A stretch of DNA of 64,000 bases from contig OZ244921.1 in the NCBI GenBank assembly GCA_965221755.1, positions 1,364,001 to 1,428,000 on the forward strand, given 5' to 3'. The DNA is from Azophilus sp965221755 (GTDB lineage: Bacteria > Pseudomonadota > Gammaproteobacteria > Pseudomonadales > Azotimanducaceae). Below, piece by piece: positions 9,650 to 18,386 of this stretch. The position numbers and the translations under genes were made by a program. Numbering within the stretch: the first letter of the stretch is position 1; each line of letters begins with the position of its first letter. Below the pieces are notes generated by a model, which was not told where the DNA came from, did not search any database, and was given only the letters and a program-made list of their open reading frames with translations.

Positions 9650-10087
9650 ATGGCCGAATCATCGAAAGCAGCCCCTGCCCCGGCAACGATCATTCCCACT
9701 CTTCGCTATCGGGATGCCGCCAGCGCGATTGACTGGCTGTGCAAGGCGTTCGGCTTTGAGCGCCATCTGGTGGTGCCGGCGGAGGGCGGGGCCATCGCCC
9801 ACGCCCAACTGGTGCGCGGCAACGGGATGATCATGCTGGGCTCAGCGGGCGACGATGCGTTCGGGCGGCTTCAGCAGCCGCTGCAGAGGCCTGATGCGCC
9901 CGTCTCGCAAAGCCCCTACGTCATCGTCGCGGACGTGGATGCGCATCACGCAACGGCGGTGGCGGCAGGCGCCCAGGTGGTCATGGCGCCCAAGGACGAG
10001 GAATACGGCGGCAGGGGCTATTCCTGCCGGGACTTGGAAGGCAACCTCTGGAACTTCGGCAGCTACGATCCATGGGATGAGGGATAG
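9650..10087 (+). CDS. VOC family protein (glyoxalase/PhnB-like)
   Basis: This 145-residue single-domain member of the vicinal oxygen chelate fold has the repeated beta-alpha-beta pattern: IIPTLRYRDAASAIDWLCKA, FGFE, then AHAQLVRGNGMIMLGS, and a second half with YVIVADVDAHHATAVAAGA and SCRDLEGNLWNFGSY. The last motif carries the metal-ligand Glu of the family. Members range from glyoxalase-like lyases to antibiotic-binding proteins, so the substrate is unknown. A GGATG-like ribosome site precedes the ATG. The GPH transporter follows at 19 bases on the same strand and may be co-transcribed. Confidence 0.8.
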   Translation: MAESSKAAPAPATIIPTLRYRDAASAIDWLCKAFGFERHLVVPAEGGAIAHAQLVRGNGMIMLGSAGDDAFGRLQQPLQRPDAPVSQSPYVIVADVDAHHATAVAAGAQVVMAPKDEEYGGRGYSCRDLEGNLWNFGSYDPWDEG

Positions 10088-10106
10088 GGCGCGGGCCGCG
10101 CGGCGC

Positions 10107-11555
10107 ATGTCGAAGCCACGGCAACCAGGGGAGGCGCGCTCAACGGCGGCTGGGTTGGCGGGCGGCGGCACCGTCACGGCCGCATCCGCTCGCACGCGGG
10201 TTCCAGTGCTGCTGGCCTACGGCAACTTGGCCCTGCCGCTCGCGTTCCTGGGCTACCCCTTGGGGCTGTTCCTGCACCCCTACTACGCGACGGAGCTGGG
10301 TTTGGGCTTGGCCGCGATCAGCACCGTCCTGCTCATCACTCGGGCGTTCGACTTCGTCACCGATCCGCTCATCGGGTGGTTGAGCGACCGCACCAGGACC
10401 CGTTTGGGCCGCAGGCGCCCTTACATCATGCTGGGCGTGCCGATCACCATGCTCGGGGTCTGGAAGCTGTTCTTCCCCGAGCCCCCGGTGGACATCTGGT
10501 ACATGCTGCTCTGGAACACCGTCATGTACTTGGGCTGGACGATGATCACGCTGCCTTGGGGGGCGTTGGGCGGCGAACTCAGCGAAAACTACATGGATCG
10601 CGCCCGCATCATGAGCGTGCGCCAAGTGTTCACCATCATCGGCCTGATCGGATCGTCGGCAGTGATCTGGCTTAGCCAGCAGTATCTGGGCAAGGAGAAG
10701 CCCGGGGACGTGCTGGACACCTTGGGCACTATTGTCTTGGCTTCCCTGCCGATCAGCGTCCTGATCGTGGCCCTCGTCGTTGCCGAGCCGCAACGGCGCC
10801 TGCCGTCCGTCCTGCCTTCGCTGCCCCGCAGTCTGCGCAGTTTGTTCAAGGTGGGGCCCTTTCGCCGAATCATCTACATGGCGCTGGCGATCGTGGTTGG
10901 CGAGGCCTCCCGCCATGCGGTCGCCTTCTTCTTCATCCAGGACGTGCTTAATGCGGGGGACAGGATCGGATTGGCCTATACGGGCTATTTCCTTTTCGGG
11001 GTGATGGCGATTCCGATGTGGCAATGGCTTGCCAAGCGGTACGGCAAGCACCGCGCCTTGGCCATCGCCATGGTCAACGGCGCCCTGACGTCGCTCGGCA
11101 CCGTCGCGTTGGGCCCGGGCGACTTCACGATTTTTCTGGTGCTGTTCGTGGTCAAGGGGCTTAGCTTCGGTGCGTTCGCTTACCTGCCGCTGGCCATGAT
11201 CGCTGACGTCGTCGATGTGGACCGGGCCATGCACCGGCAGGAACGGGCGGGGCTGTTCTTCGCTTTCCAGGCCGCGGTGGACAAAGTGGGCATGGCGGCC
11301 GGCTTGTTCCTCGCTCTGCAGCTGCTCAACCTGGCGGGCTACGATCCGCAGGGCGTTGACACCACCTCCCTCGGCTGGATGGCGTTGCGCATCGAGTACG
11401 CCGTGCTGCCCGGCCTGTTCTTTGCGTTGGCGACGGCGATCATCTGGAACTATCCACTGACCCAGGCGCGTCACGAAGCGCTCGTTGCCCGGCTTGAAAG
11501 ACGCAAGGCCATCGCCGGAAAAAACCGCGTCAAGGCTATTGGGGCAGGCCTCTGA
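10107..11555 (+). CDS. GPH-family (MFS_2) sodium/sugar-type symporter
   Basis: The 482-residue membrane protein has about twelve helices. The N-terminal half shows RAFDFVTDPLIGWLSDRTRT followed by RLGRRRPYIMLG, the hallmark of the glycoside-pentoside-hexuronide:cation symporter family. The central PWGALGGELSENYMDRARI and the second-half AMIADVVDVDRAMHRQERAG also fit. Members move sugars or other organic solutes with Na+ or H+, and the solute cannot be inferred here. The start is the ATG at 10107 (SKPRQPGEARS), since the longer open frame reads back through the VOC gene. No terminator is evident before the convergent oxidoreductase. Confidence 0.85.
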   Translation: MSKPRQPGEARSTAAGLAGGGTVTAASARTRVPVLLAYGNLALPLAFLGYPLGLFLHPYYATELGLGLAAISTVLLITRAFDFVTDPLIGWLSDRTRTRLGRRRPYIMLGVPITMLGVWKLFFPEPPVDIWYMLLWNTVMYLGWTMITLPWGALGGELSENYMDRARIMSVRQVFTIIGLIGSSAVIWLSQQYLGKEKPGDVLDTLGTIVLASLPISVLIVALVVAEPQRRLPSVLPSLPRSLRSLFKVGPFRRIIYMALAIVVGEASRHAVAFFFIQDVLNAGDRIGLAYTGYFLFGVMAIPMWQWLAKRYGKHRALAIAMVNGALTSLGTVALGPGDFTIFLVLFVVKGLSFGAFAYLPLAMIADVVDVDRAMHRQERAGLFFAFQAAVDKVGMAAGLFLALQLLNLAGYDPQGVDTTSLGWMALRIEYAVLPGLFFALATAIIWNYPLTQARHEALVARLERRKAIAGKNRVKAIGAGL

Positions 11556-11623
11556 GAGCATTTCGGTCGAGTGCGCTGGTCACGCCATCGAATGCCGCCG
11601 CCAGCGCTTTGGTCAATCTCGAT

Positions 11624-12589
11624 TCACCACTCCAGCACCACCTTGCCGAAGGTTTGGTTGCTGGCCACGAGCTCATGCGCCTTCTGCGCGTTCGCCATGG
11701 GCATCACGGTTTCGATGATCGGCTTGATGGCGCCGCTTTCGAGCTTCGGCCAGAGGTGGATTTCGAGGCCGTCCAGCACCGCCGACTTGGCGGCGATGCT
11801 GCGGGCGCGCAAGGTCGAGCCGATCAGGCGCAGGCGCTTCATCAGCACCGTCGCCAGCGGGATTTCGGCCTTGATGCCGCCCATCAGGCCGATCAGCACC
11901 AAGCGCCCGTCGGTGCGCAGGCTGGCCAAGTTGTCGGCCAAGTAGCTCGCGCCGACGGGATCGAGGATCACGTCGAAGCCCTCGCTCCCGGTCCATTCGG
12001 CCACTTGGTCGGCAAAGCCGCCTCGGTGGCGGTCGGCGCCGCCGCTGGCGCCGAGTTCAAGGCAGCGCTGCAGCTTGGCGTCGCCGCCGACCGTGACGAA
12101 GGCGGGGTTTCGGCTCTCGCGGCAGAGCTGGATGGCGGCCGTGCCGACGCCGCTGGCGCCCGCGTGCAGCAGCACCCGCTCGTTGGCGGCGAGACCCGCT
12201 TCCTGGTAGAGGTTGAGGTAGGCGGTGGCGAACACCTCCGGCACTGCGGCGGCCTCGCGCAGGGACAGGCCCCGGGGCGTCCGCAGCACCTGACCGGCGG
12301 GCGCCGCCACCGTTTCGGCGTAGCCGCCGCCAGCCAGCAGGGCGCAGACTTGATCGCCGGGCTTGACCCGCTGCACCCCCTCGCCCACTGCAACCACTTC
12401 GCCGGCGCACTCCAAGCCGAGGATGGGGCTGGCACCGGGCGGCGGCGGATAGCCCCCGGCCGCCTGCACGAGATCGGCGCGGTTGACGGCGCTGGCGGCC
12501 ACGGCGATCTTCACTTGGCCGACGCCGGCCGCAGGCTCCGGGGCTTCGCCCAACGTCAGCCGACCGTTCTCCACCAAGACTGCCTGCAT
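11624..12589 (-). CDS. NAD(P)H quinone oxidoreductase, MDR/PIG3 family
   Basis: A 321-residue zinc-free medium-chain dehydrogenase. The GroES-like half has VNRADLVQAAGGYPPPPGAS and LGLECAGEVVAVGEGV, and the Rossmann half has LLHAGASGVGTAAIQLC. Absence of the zinc-binding Cys cluster and the N-x-A-D motif place it with PIG3-type quinone or enone reductases, which pass hydride from NADPH to quinones or alpha,beta-unsaturated carbonyls. It lies 30 bases downstream of hisF on the same strand, so it is probably in the hisH-hisF transcript, although no metabolic link to histidine is obvious. Confidence 0.88.
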   Translation of the reverse strand: MQAVLVENGRLTLGEAPEPAAGVGQVKIAVAASAVNRADLVQAAGGYPPPPGASPILGLECAGEVVAVGEGVQRVKPGDQVCALLAGGGYAETVAAPAGQVLRTPRGLSLREAAAVPEVFATAYLNLYQEAGLAANERVLLHAGASGVGTAAIQLCRESRNPAFVTVGGDAKLQRCLELGASGGADRHRGGFADQVAEWTGSEGFDVILDPVGASYLADNLASLRTDGRLVLIGLMGGIKAEIPLATVLMKRLRLIGSTLRARSIAAKSAVLDGLEIHLWPKLESGAIKPIIETVMPMANAQKAHELVASNQTFGKVVLEW

Positions 12590-12619
12590 GGGCTTTGCTC
12601 CTTCAAATCGGCCGCGCGG

Positions 12620-13396
12620 CTACCAGGACATGCGCATTTTGACGCCTTCGCCGTGCAGCCAGCGCTTCAGTTCGCTGACCCGGTAGTCGCCGTAGTGGAC
12701 CATGGACGCCACCAAGGCGGCGTCCGCCCGCCCCACGGTCAGGGCCTGCTTGAGATGCGCCGGCTTGCCGGCGCCGCCGGAGGCGATCACCGGGATGCGC
12801 ACCGCTTCGGCGATCATCGCCGTGAGCTTAAGCTCGTAGCCGTCCCGGGTGCCGTCGGCATCGATGGCGTTGACCACCAGCTCCCCGGCGCCAAGCCGCT
12901 CGCCCTGAAGCGCCCAAGCCAGACCGTCGATGCCCATGGGGGTGCGGCCGCCGTTGATGACGATTTCGTATCCGCAAGGGCAGGTGCCGCTGCGCGGCAC
13001 TTGGCGGATGTCCATGGACAGCACCACGTTCTGGTTGCCGATGGCTTCGGCGCACTCGCTGATCAAAGCCGGACGGGCCACCGCAGCTGAGTTGACGTTG
13101 ATCTTCTCCGCGCCGGCCAGGCGCAGGTCGGTGGCGTCGGCCACTGAGCGCACTCCGCCGCCCACCGACAGCGGGATGAACACCTCCTTGGCGACCGCCT
13201 CCACCACGTCGAGCATGATGGCGCGTCGGTCGCTGGAAGCGGTGATGTCGTAGAAGACCAACTCGTCAAGGCCGTCCGCGTAGTATTCCCGGGCCTTCTC
13301 CACCGGGTCGCCGATGTCCTTGGTGTTGACGAAGCGCACGCTCTTGGCCAGCTTGCCGTCGCGCACGTCAAGGCAGGCGATCAGCCGCTTGCTCAA
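12620..13396 (-). CDS. hisF: Imidazole glycerol phosphate synthase cyclase subunit HisF
   Basis: The (beta/alpha)8 barrel cyclase uses ammonia from HisH to form imidazole glycerol phosphate and AICAR. Catalytic Asp residues are visible in IACLDVRDGK and VVLSMDIRQ. Phosphate loops SVGGGVRS, NGGRTPMG and ASGGAGKP are present. The CGYEIVINGGRTPMGIDG stretch differs from the most common VxxHGGR form and resembles HisF paralogues seen beside HisH outside his operons. The TTG at 13396 gives the usual 258 residues, and another TTG at 13447 would add 17. No other his genes are in the window, so a role in a side pathway such as surface-glycan amidination is possible. Confidence 0.85.
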   Translation of the reverse strand: MSKRLIACLDVRDGKLAKSVRFVNTKDIGDPVEKAREYYADGLDELVFYDITASSDRRAIMLDVVEAVAKEVFIPLSVGGGVRSVADATDLRLAGAEKINVNSAAVARPALISECAEAIGNQNVVLSMDIRQVPRSGTCPCGYEIVINGGRTPMGIDGLAWALQGERLGAGELVVNAIDADGTRDGYELKLTAMIAEAVRIPVIASGGAGKPAHLKQALTVGRADAALVASMVHYGDYRVSELKRWLHGEGVKMRMSW

Positions 13397-13459
13397 CCCG
13401 GACGATCCAAGCCGCTTATCCAACGTCGGAGCGCCATCGCGTTTCAAGGGACGTCCGGC

Positions 13460-14107
13460 TCAGCATTGGCCGTCCCAGCCGGTGAAGCGCCGCAGCAGGC
13501 TCAAGCCCACGCGGCCGCTTTTCTCGGGGTGGAACTGAACCCCGAAGTAGTTGTCCCGGCCCACGGCGGCGGCGAAGTCGTCCTCGTAGGTGGTGCGGGC
13601 GTACACGCAGGCTTGGTCCTCCGGAGCGGGATAGTAAGCATGGACGAAGTAGAACTCGTCGCCCGGCTCAATGCCGTCGAGCAACGGGTGGGGCCGGACC
13701 GGGCGCACCTCGTTCCAGCCCATGTGGGGGATCTTCAATTCCGGGCGGTCCAGCCGGAAGCGGCGCGTCTCGCCGGGGATCAGCCCTAGGGTTTCGGTAT
13801 CGCTCTCCTCGGAGTGCCGCAGGGAGATTTGCAAGCCCAAGCAGATGCCCAACACCGGCTTGCCGTCATCGACCGCACTGCGCAGCGCCTCGGCCAGCCC
13901 GTTGCGGCGCAGGCTGGCCATGGCGCTGCCGGCCGCCCCGACGCCGGGAAAGATGATGCGGGAAGCCGCCTTCACTTGGGCCGGATCGTTGCTGATGACG
14001 GCGCGGGCGCCAACCTCCGCGCAGGCTCGCTGCACGCTGCGCAGATTGCCGGCGTCGTAGTCGATGATGACGATGGGGTCGGCCAAGACGGCGAGCGTCC
14101 ATGACAA
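13460..14107 (-). CDS. hisH: Imidazole glycerol phosphate synthase glutaminase subunit HisH
   Basis: A class I glutamine amidotransferase of about 208-215 residues that hydrolyses glutamine and channels ammonia to HisF. The start region reads IVIIDYDAGNLRSVQRA, the oxyanion region FPGVGAAGSAM, the nucleophile Cys is in GICLGLQ, and the His-Glu pair is in GVQFHPEKSGRVG. Start choice is uncertain because only TTG codons are available (14107 or 14086) and neither has a clear ribosome site. The gene lies directly upstream of hisF (13-64 bases depending on the hisF start), the normal order for this two-subunit enzyme. Confidence 0.88.
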   Translation of the reverse strand: MSWTLAVLADPIVIIDYDAGNLRSVQRACAEVGARAVISNDPAQVKAASRIIFPGVGAAGSAMASLRRNGLAEALRSAVDDGKPVLGICLGLQISLRHSEESDTETLGLIPGETRRFRLDRPELKIPHMGWNEVRPVRPHPLLDGIEPGDEFYFVHAYYPAPEDQACVYARTTYEDDFAAAVGRDNYFGVQFHPEKSGRVGLSLLRRFTGWDGQC

Positions 14108-14265
14108 TTCGCAGGGCGCAGGATACTATCGCAGATTGCAGCGCAAATTCACCAAGGGACTCGCCCCAAGCAAGACGGGGCAGGGCCTTCCCAAGCAGAG
14201 GGATCCCGGGCGCTGCCAAGGGCGTTTCGCCAAGCGAAACCAAAACGGACGAGCATCCGCGGTCG

Positions 14266-14300
14266 CTTTTGCGCAACGCGGCCGCTTTTTTGCGCAAAAG
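14266..14300 (+). promoter_or_regulatory. Inverted repeat before hemH
   Basis: A 10-base perfect inverted repeat (CTTTTGCGCA at 14266-14275 and its complement at 14291-14300) with a 15-base loop sits 10 bases before the hemH ATG and overlaps the ribosome-binding region (AAGGA). It could influence hemH translation. Function is inferred from position only. Confidence 0.4.
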
Positions 14301-14310
14301 GAATCCAGCC

Positions 14311-15315
14311 ATGAGCCGCGCCGTACTGCTGGTCAATCTCGGCACGCCCCGCTCGCCCTCGGTTCGGGACGTGCGCGCCTACCTCAATGAATTTCTCATG
14401 GACCCCCATGTGCTGAACCTGCCATGGCCGCTTCGGCGGCTGGTGGTCAGCGCATTCATTCTGCCGTTTCGGCCTCGCCGAACCGCTGCCGCCTACGCCT
14501 CGATCTGGGATGGCAGCGGCAAGCCGGGCGGCTCGCCGCTGCTGCACCACACCGAAGCGCTGGGCGATGCGCTCCGCGAGCAGTGCGACCTGCCCTGCGC
14601 GGTGGCCATGCGCTACGGCGAGCCGAACATTGCCGACGCCGTGCATCGGCTTGCGGCAAACGGCTGCGAGGAGTTGCTGCTGGTGCCGCTCTTCCCGAAG
14701 TACGCCGACGCCACCCGAACCACCGCGATCAAGGCGGTGCGCGGGCACCTGCCGGCCCACGTCAGGCTCCGGGTGCTGCCGCCGTTCTACGACCGCGAGG
14801 ACTACATTGACTGCCAGGCCGACTTGATCGAGCGCCATCTGCCGTCCGACTGGGACCATCTGCTGCTGAGCTACCACGGACTGCCGGAGCGGCACATCAC
14901 CCAAGCCGACCCGACCGGTTCCCATTGCCTGGCCAAGCCCGACTGCTGCGAGCGGGACTCGGCGGCGCACGCCACCTGCTACCGTCATCAATGCTATGCC
15001 ACCGCGAGGGCCTTGACTGCCCGGCTGGGCCTGGATGCGGAACGGGTGACGGCGAGCTTTCAGTCAAGGCTGGGGCGCCTGCCTTGGCTCAAGCCCTACA
15101 CGGACGAGGTGCTGGCCGAACTGCCCGAGCGCGGCGTTCGCCGTCTGGCCGTGTACTGCCCCTCCTTCGTGGCCGACAACCTGGAGACCCTTGAGGAGAT
15201 CGGCATTCAAGGCCGCGAGGCGTTCGTGCAGGCCGGGGGCGAGAGCCTGACGCTCATTCCCTGCCTGAACGCCTCCCCGGACTGGGTGAAGGCGCTGGCG
15301 CGGTGGGTCGGTTAG
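14311..15315 (+). CDS. hemH: Ferrochelatase
   Basis: This 334-residue enzyme inserts Fe(II) into protoporphyrin IX, the last step of protoheme synthesis. AVLLVNLGTPRSPSVRDVRA opens the fold. The catalytic His is in LLLSYHGLPERHI, and the second active-site segment is FQSRLGRLPWLKPYTDEVL. A Cys-rich stretch (SHCLAKPDCCERD...TCYRHQC) occurs between them, which in some proteobacterial ferrochelatases is a metal-binding insertion. The ATG at 14311 has AAGGA eight bases upstream, and the open frame upstream of it is non-coding. It is divergent from hisH and not in a heme operon. hemA is 23 kb away. Confidence 0.93.
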   Translation: MSRAVLLVNLGTPRSPSVRDVRAYLNEFLMDPHVLNLPWPLRRLVVSAFILPFRPRRTAAAYASIWDGSGKPGGSPLLHHTEALGDALREQCDLPCAVAMRYGEPNIADAVHRLAANGCEELLLVPLFPKYADATRTTAIKAVRGHLPAHVRLRVLPPFYDREDYIDCQADLIERHLPSDWDHLLLSYHGLPERHITQADPTGSHCLAKPDCCERDSAAHATCYRHQCYATARALTARLGLDAERVTASFQSRLGRLPWLKPYTDEVLAELPERGVRRLAVYCPSFVADNLETLEEIGIQGREAFVQAGGESLTLIPCLNASPDWVKALARWVG

Positions 15316-15403
15316 CGTCATCGGCCGGCGCGCGTTCGCCCTGCCGCCAAACCCGTTGAGCCGGGACGAGGCGGCTGCGCCTGAGCCGGGGGATTCGGCT
15401 GCG

Positions 15404-16261
15404 CTAGTCGAGCTGGCCGGCCCCGACGGAGACGGCCCGGTAGAAGCGCTGCACCAAGGGCCTTGAGAACATGGACTTGCGCGCCACGAAGCGCACCGGA
15501 CGGTTGAGCCCCTGCCGGCCCAAGCGGATCAGCTGGTCGGCGGGCGCGCCGAGGGTGCGGGCCACGCCGATGGGCACCAAGCCGTGGCCGAACCCCGCCA
15601 AGGCCATCTGCGCCACCGAGAAGAAGGACTCCAAGGACTCCTTGCGGTGCAGCCGCAGCCGGCGCATGTCGTCCTCGATGGAGGCCCAGGCGCCGGAGCG
15701 GGACTCGATGGTGAGCACCTCCAGGGGTTCGCCCGGCCGGTAATCGACGGGCTCCAGCGCCGCCGGAATGATCACCATCGGCTCCAGGCGAATCACCTCG
15801 CTTTGCAGGTCCGTCTCCGCATCGGAGTAGCCCGTGCAGACGCCCACCATGTACTCCCCGGTGCGCAGCCGGTCGAGCACCACCGGGGAGCGTTGGGCGT
15901 GAAAGCTGAACTCCACCTCCGAAAGCTCCCGGCGCACCTCGGCGAACAGGCCGGGGCCCCAACTGGCCAGGATGGCTTCGGAGACCCCAAGGATGATCTT
16001 GCCGCCGCGCTGGACGTGGTCCTCAAGGAAGACGCTGCGCAACTCGCTGACCAAGGGCGCCACCTTCTCCACCAAGCGTGTGCCTTGGTGGGTCAACACC
16101 ACCCGCCGCCCGTGGCGCTCGACCAGCGGCCGGCCGTAGTGGCGCTCCAGGGCGGCGATGCGCTTGCTCACCGCCGACTGGGTGATCTTGAGCACCGTGC
16201 TGGCCTCCATCATGGTGCCGGCGCGCGACAGCGTGATGAGGGTTTCCAAGTTCTCGATCAT
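15404..16261 (-). CDS. LysR family transcriptional regulator
   Basis: A 285-residue LysR-type regulator. The N-terminal winged helix-turn-helix reads TLITLSRAGTMMEASTVLKI, TQSAVSKRIAALERHYGRPL and VERHGRRVVLTHQG, followed by a type 2 periplasmic-binding-like effector domain (IILGVSEAILASWGPGLF through VGVCTGYS and the final MFSRPLVQRFYRAV). The effector is unknown. I used the ATG at 16261 (IENLETLITLSRAG). The open frame continues upstream only because it translates a REP-like repeat at 16312-16404. A divergent target is not obvious, since the next plus-strand gene is the DUF4258 gene at 16500. Confidence 0.88.
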   Translation of the reverse strand: MIENLETLITLSRAGTMMEASTVLKITQSAVSKRIAALERHYGRPLVERHGRRVVLTHQGTRLVEKVAPLVSELRSVFLEDHVQRGGKIILGVSEAILASWGPGLFAEVRRELSEVEFSFHAQRSPVVLDRLRTGEYMVGVCTGYSDAETDLQSEVIRLEPMVIIPAALEPVDYRPGEPLEVLTIESRSGAWASIEDDMRRLRLHRKESLESFFSVAQMALAGFGHGLVPIGVARTLGAPADQLIRLGRQGLNRPVRFVARKSMFSRPLVQRFYRAVSVGAGQLD

Positions 16262-16311
16262 GCCGGCGATGTTGCAGGAGGCGGCGAGCGGAGCGCAAGG
16301 CGCACATCCAC

Positions 16312-16404
16312 TGTGCGGGCTCAGAAACATACCGGAATCTGATCCAAGCGACGAGCGCGGAGTTTCGCGCCAGCGAAACTCCATCCGCGACCGTCAGGTC
16401 GCGC
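16312..16404 (+). repeat. REP-like double-hairpin repeat, copy 2
   Basis: Near-consensus plus-oriented copy between the LysR regulator and the DUF4258 gene. It begins TGTGCGGGC, has the 10-bp GGAGTTTCGC stem with loop GCCA and ends with the GCGACC-GTCA-GGTCGC hairpin. Confidence 0.9.
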
Positions 16405-16499
16405 ATCAGCTGGCTTGAGCGCTTGTGGGGCGGTAGTTTTTGAAGGTCTTCTGAACACAATTTGACTGGTTTTCCGAACCCGTCTATCTTGGGCGAAAA

Positions 16500-16739
16500 A
16501 TGGAAGTCCGGTATCGATCCCACGCGGTTGAGCGAATGATCAAGCGCGGCATCTCACCGCATGACGTTGAGCACATATTGGAGAGCCCGGATGGCTTGAT
16601 CAGGCAATTCATGGACAAAGTCATTGCCCACAAGCGTTTCGAAGGCCGGGACGACAATTCGATCGCAGTGGTGGCCGTGAAGGAAAGTCAAGCATGGGAG
16701 GTGATTACGGCGATGGTCAATTTCGAGGCGCGGCCATGA
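16500..16739 (+). CDS. DUF4258 domain protein (possible toxin of a toxin-antitoxin pair)
   Basis: A 79-residue protein with the DUF4258 pattern: YRSHAVERMIKRGIS, then DVEHILESPD, and a C-terminal beta strand NSIAVVAVKESQAWEVITAM. DUF4258 proteins are small and RelE/HigB-like in proposed fold and are often encoded next to a DNA-binding or DUF2283 partner. The downstream gene overlaps by four bases (ATGA), implying translational coupling. Base composition is less GC-rich than the neighbours, suggesting recent acquisition. Toxic activity is inference; the pair could also be a simple accessory module. Confidence 0.75.
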   Translation: MEVRYRSHAVERMIKRGISPHDVEHILESPDGLIRQFMDKVIAHKRFEGRDDNSIAVVAVKESQAWEVITAMVNFEARP

Positions 16740-17074
16740 AAATTCATCACGATACGGCACGGGACTACTTGACGATCGACTTTGCCCAAGAAGTGGAAGC
16801 CCGATCAGTTTACAGCGAAGGCATGATCGTCCGTTACGACAAAGCCGGTCATGTGATCGGGATCGACATCACCGATTCCATGAAGCTGTTCGGTGGCTCC
16901 GATTTCATGACTTTGCAGGAGGTTTGCCGCTTTCTCGGCGTATCCGAATCGACGGTTCGACGGAAAGTGCGGGCAAACAAGATCAAGCACACCATGGAAG
17001 GCAACCGTTACCGGTTCAGGAAGTCCGATGTTCTCGGTTTGGCGCCTTCCAATCCTCGCGTGGTTCCGCCCTGA
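16736..17074 (+). CDS. DUF2283 domain fused to an excisionase-type helix-turn-helix
   Basis: A 112-residue protein. Residues 1-58 match DUF2283 (KIHHDTARDYLTIDF, then GHVIGIDITDSM). The C-terminal half is a MerR/Xis-like helix-turn-helix (FMTLQEVCRFLGVSESTVRR, then GNRYRFRKSDV). DUF2283 normally occurs as a short stand-alone protein beside DUF4258, and here it carries its own DNA-binding domain. That would suit an antitoxin that neutralises DUF4258 and also represses the operon (inference). The ATG at 16736 overlaps the DUF4258 stop. Confidence 0.75.
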   Translation: MKIHHDTARDYLTIDFAQEVEARSVYSEGMIVRYDKAGHVIGIDITDSMKLFGGSDFMTLQEVCRFLGVSESTVRRKVRANKIKHTMEGNRYRFRKSDVLGLAPSNPRVVPP

Positions 17075-17094
17075 TTCAGGACGAGGGCGGGACA

Positions 17095-18207
17095 CTAAAA
17101 CAGGTTGGCAAAAAAGCCGGTGATGGCCATAAATGCCGACAAGTGCCAAGGCAGTTGCACCAATTCCATGATGGTGCCGTCGGGGTCGTAGAACAGGATG
17201 ATGCGGCTCGATGAGTCCGGCCCGGAGCAACAGGGGGTGATCTCGGAGACGAACTGCACGCCCTGCGCCCTGAGCAGGGCAACGTCCCCTTCGATGTCAG
17301 TGGTCGCGAAAGCCATGCGGTGAATGCCCAAGCGGTTCAAGGGGATGGGATAAGGCGACCGGGGATCAAAAGGTTCGAGCCACTGCGTCAGTTCGATCTG
17401 CGAGCCGTCCTCCACATGGGTCATCAATGAACCCCGGATGCGAAACGGACGCTCAAAGCCCAACGCCCGGGCAACTGCCGCGCTGTCGGTGGCAGGCCGT
17501 TCGACCGAGACGCGGTAGCCGAGCATTTCGTACCAAGCCCGGGAGCGCTCCAAGTCACTGACGTTGACGTGAACCGCCCCGAGCCCCACGATGTGGGGCG
17601 CCGGCGCATCGTTGGGGTCACCCTCAATTTCAGCCAGTTCGTAGAACGTGCCGTCCAAGTCAGTGAAAACCGCGAACCGTCGCCCGTCGCTGCGCCGCGT
17701 CGGGCCGGACAGGAATCTGACTCCGTTGGCGACCATGTGGGCGTGGGCGCTGTCCAAGTCGGTGGTGTGCATCACCGCCCGAACCATGCCGAGCCGGTTT
17801 AGGGCCTCATAAGGCGGCGAGTCGTCACGCGGAATGGTGAACTCGATGAGATCGATCGCGCCGTCGCTGAACCCACCCAGCCCGATCAGCTCGCCATGCA
17901 GCAGATATCCGCCCGCCTCGCCGCCTTGGGCGCCGTTGTACTCGGTGGGCGTGGCAATGCCCAAGGCCCTGGCCATGGCCTGGGTGTTGGCATCCGGAAA
18001 GCCGGACAGCGTTGCAAAGCCAAGGGCAGCGTAGAAGGCCCGCGCGGACTCGAAATCGCTCACGTTGACGTTGAAGTGAACGCGGGTCTGAACGTTCAGC
18101 TTGGGAGAGGCCTCTTGGGTCGCAGCCCGCTCGCCGGCGAGCGCAATCGGCCCCGCGAGGCAAACCAGCCACAACAGAGCGCAGCGTTTGCGCAACGCTC
18201 CCTTCAT
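17095..18207 (-). CDS. Exported protein with two VOC (glyoxalase-like) domains
   Basis: About 370 residues. Translation from the ATG at 18207 gives KGALRKRCALLWLVCLAGPI followed by ALAGERA, a clear signal peptide, so the protein is probably periplasmic. Two VOC domains follow: VHFNVNVSDFESARAFYAAL with partner half VMHTTDLDSAHAHMVANG, and VHVNVSDLERSRAWYEMLGY with MAFATTDIEGDVALLRAQGV and FYDPDGTIMELVQ. The second Glu of each half is the usual metal ligand. Function is unknown; this two-domain exported type is often annotated as lactoylglutathione lyase-like. The frame is open to 18378, but the upstream part lacks features of a real N-terminus. Confidence 0.75.
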   Translation of the reverse strand: MKGALRKRCALLWLVCLAGPIALAGERAATQEASPKLNVQTRVHFNVNVSDFESARAFYAALGFATLSGFPDANTQAMARALGIATPTEYNGAQGGEAGGYLLHGELIGLGGFSDGAIDLIEFTIPRDDSPPYEALNRLGMVRAVMHTTDLDSAHAHMVANGVRFLSGPTRRSDGRRFAVFTDLDGTFYELAEIEGDPNDAPAPHIVGLGAVHVNVSDLERSRAWYEMLGYRVSVERPATDSAAVARALGFERPFRIRGSLMTHVEDGSQIELTQWLEPFDPRSPYPIPLNRLGIHRMAFATTDIEGDVALLRAQGVQFVSEITPCCSGPDSSSRIILFYDPDGTIMELVQLPWHLSAFMAITGFFANLF

Positions 18208-18386
18208 CTGCTCAAGCCTTGGCGCGGACTCCGGTGCATCAATTCCGGCATCCGTCGCGCGATGCGACATGAGACTCGCGTCTGCCTGGCTGGCGTTGCC
18301 AAAGCGCCCGAACCGGCCTGCGCCGAAGCGGAACTTGCGGAAGCTGACGCCGGTGCGGCCGACCATAGGCATTTCCAATTGACCTC

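Noticed and set aside
14224..14240. Twelfth REP-like copy before hemH (GTTTCGC-CAA-GCGAAAC)
   Set aside because: Only the short stem is shared; the conserved ends are missing.
16262..16384. N-terminal extension of the LysR gene reading EFRWRETPRSSLGSD
   Set aside because: It translates the REP-like repeat; the same peptide appears at other repeat copies.
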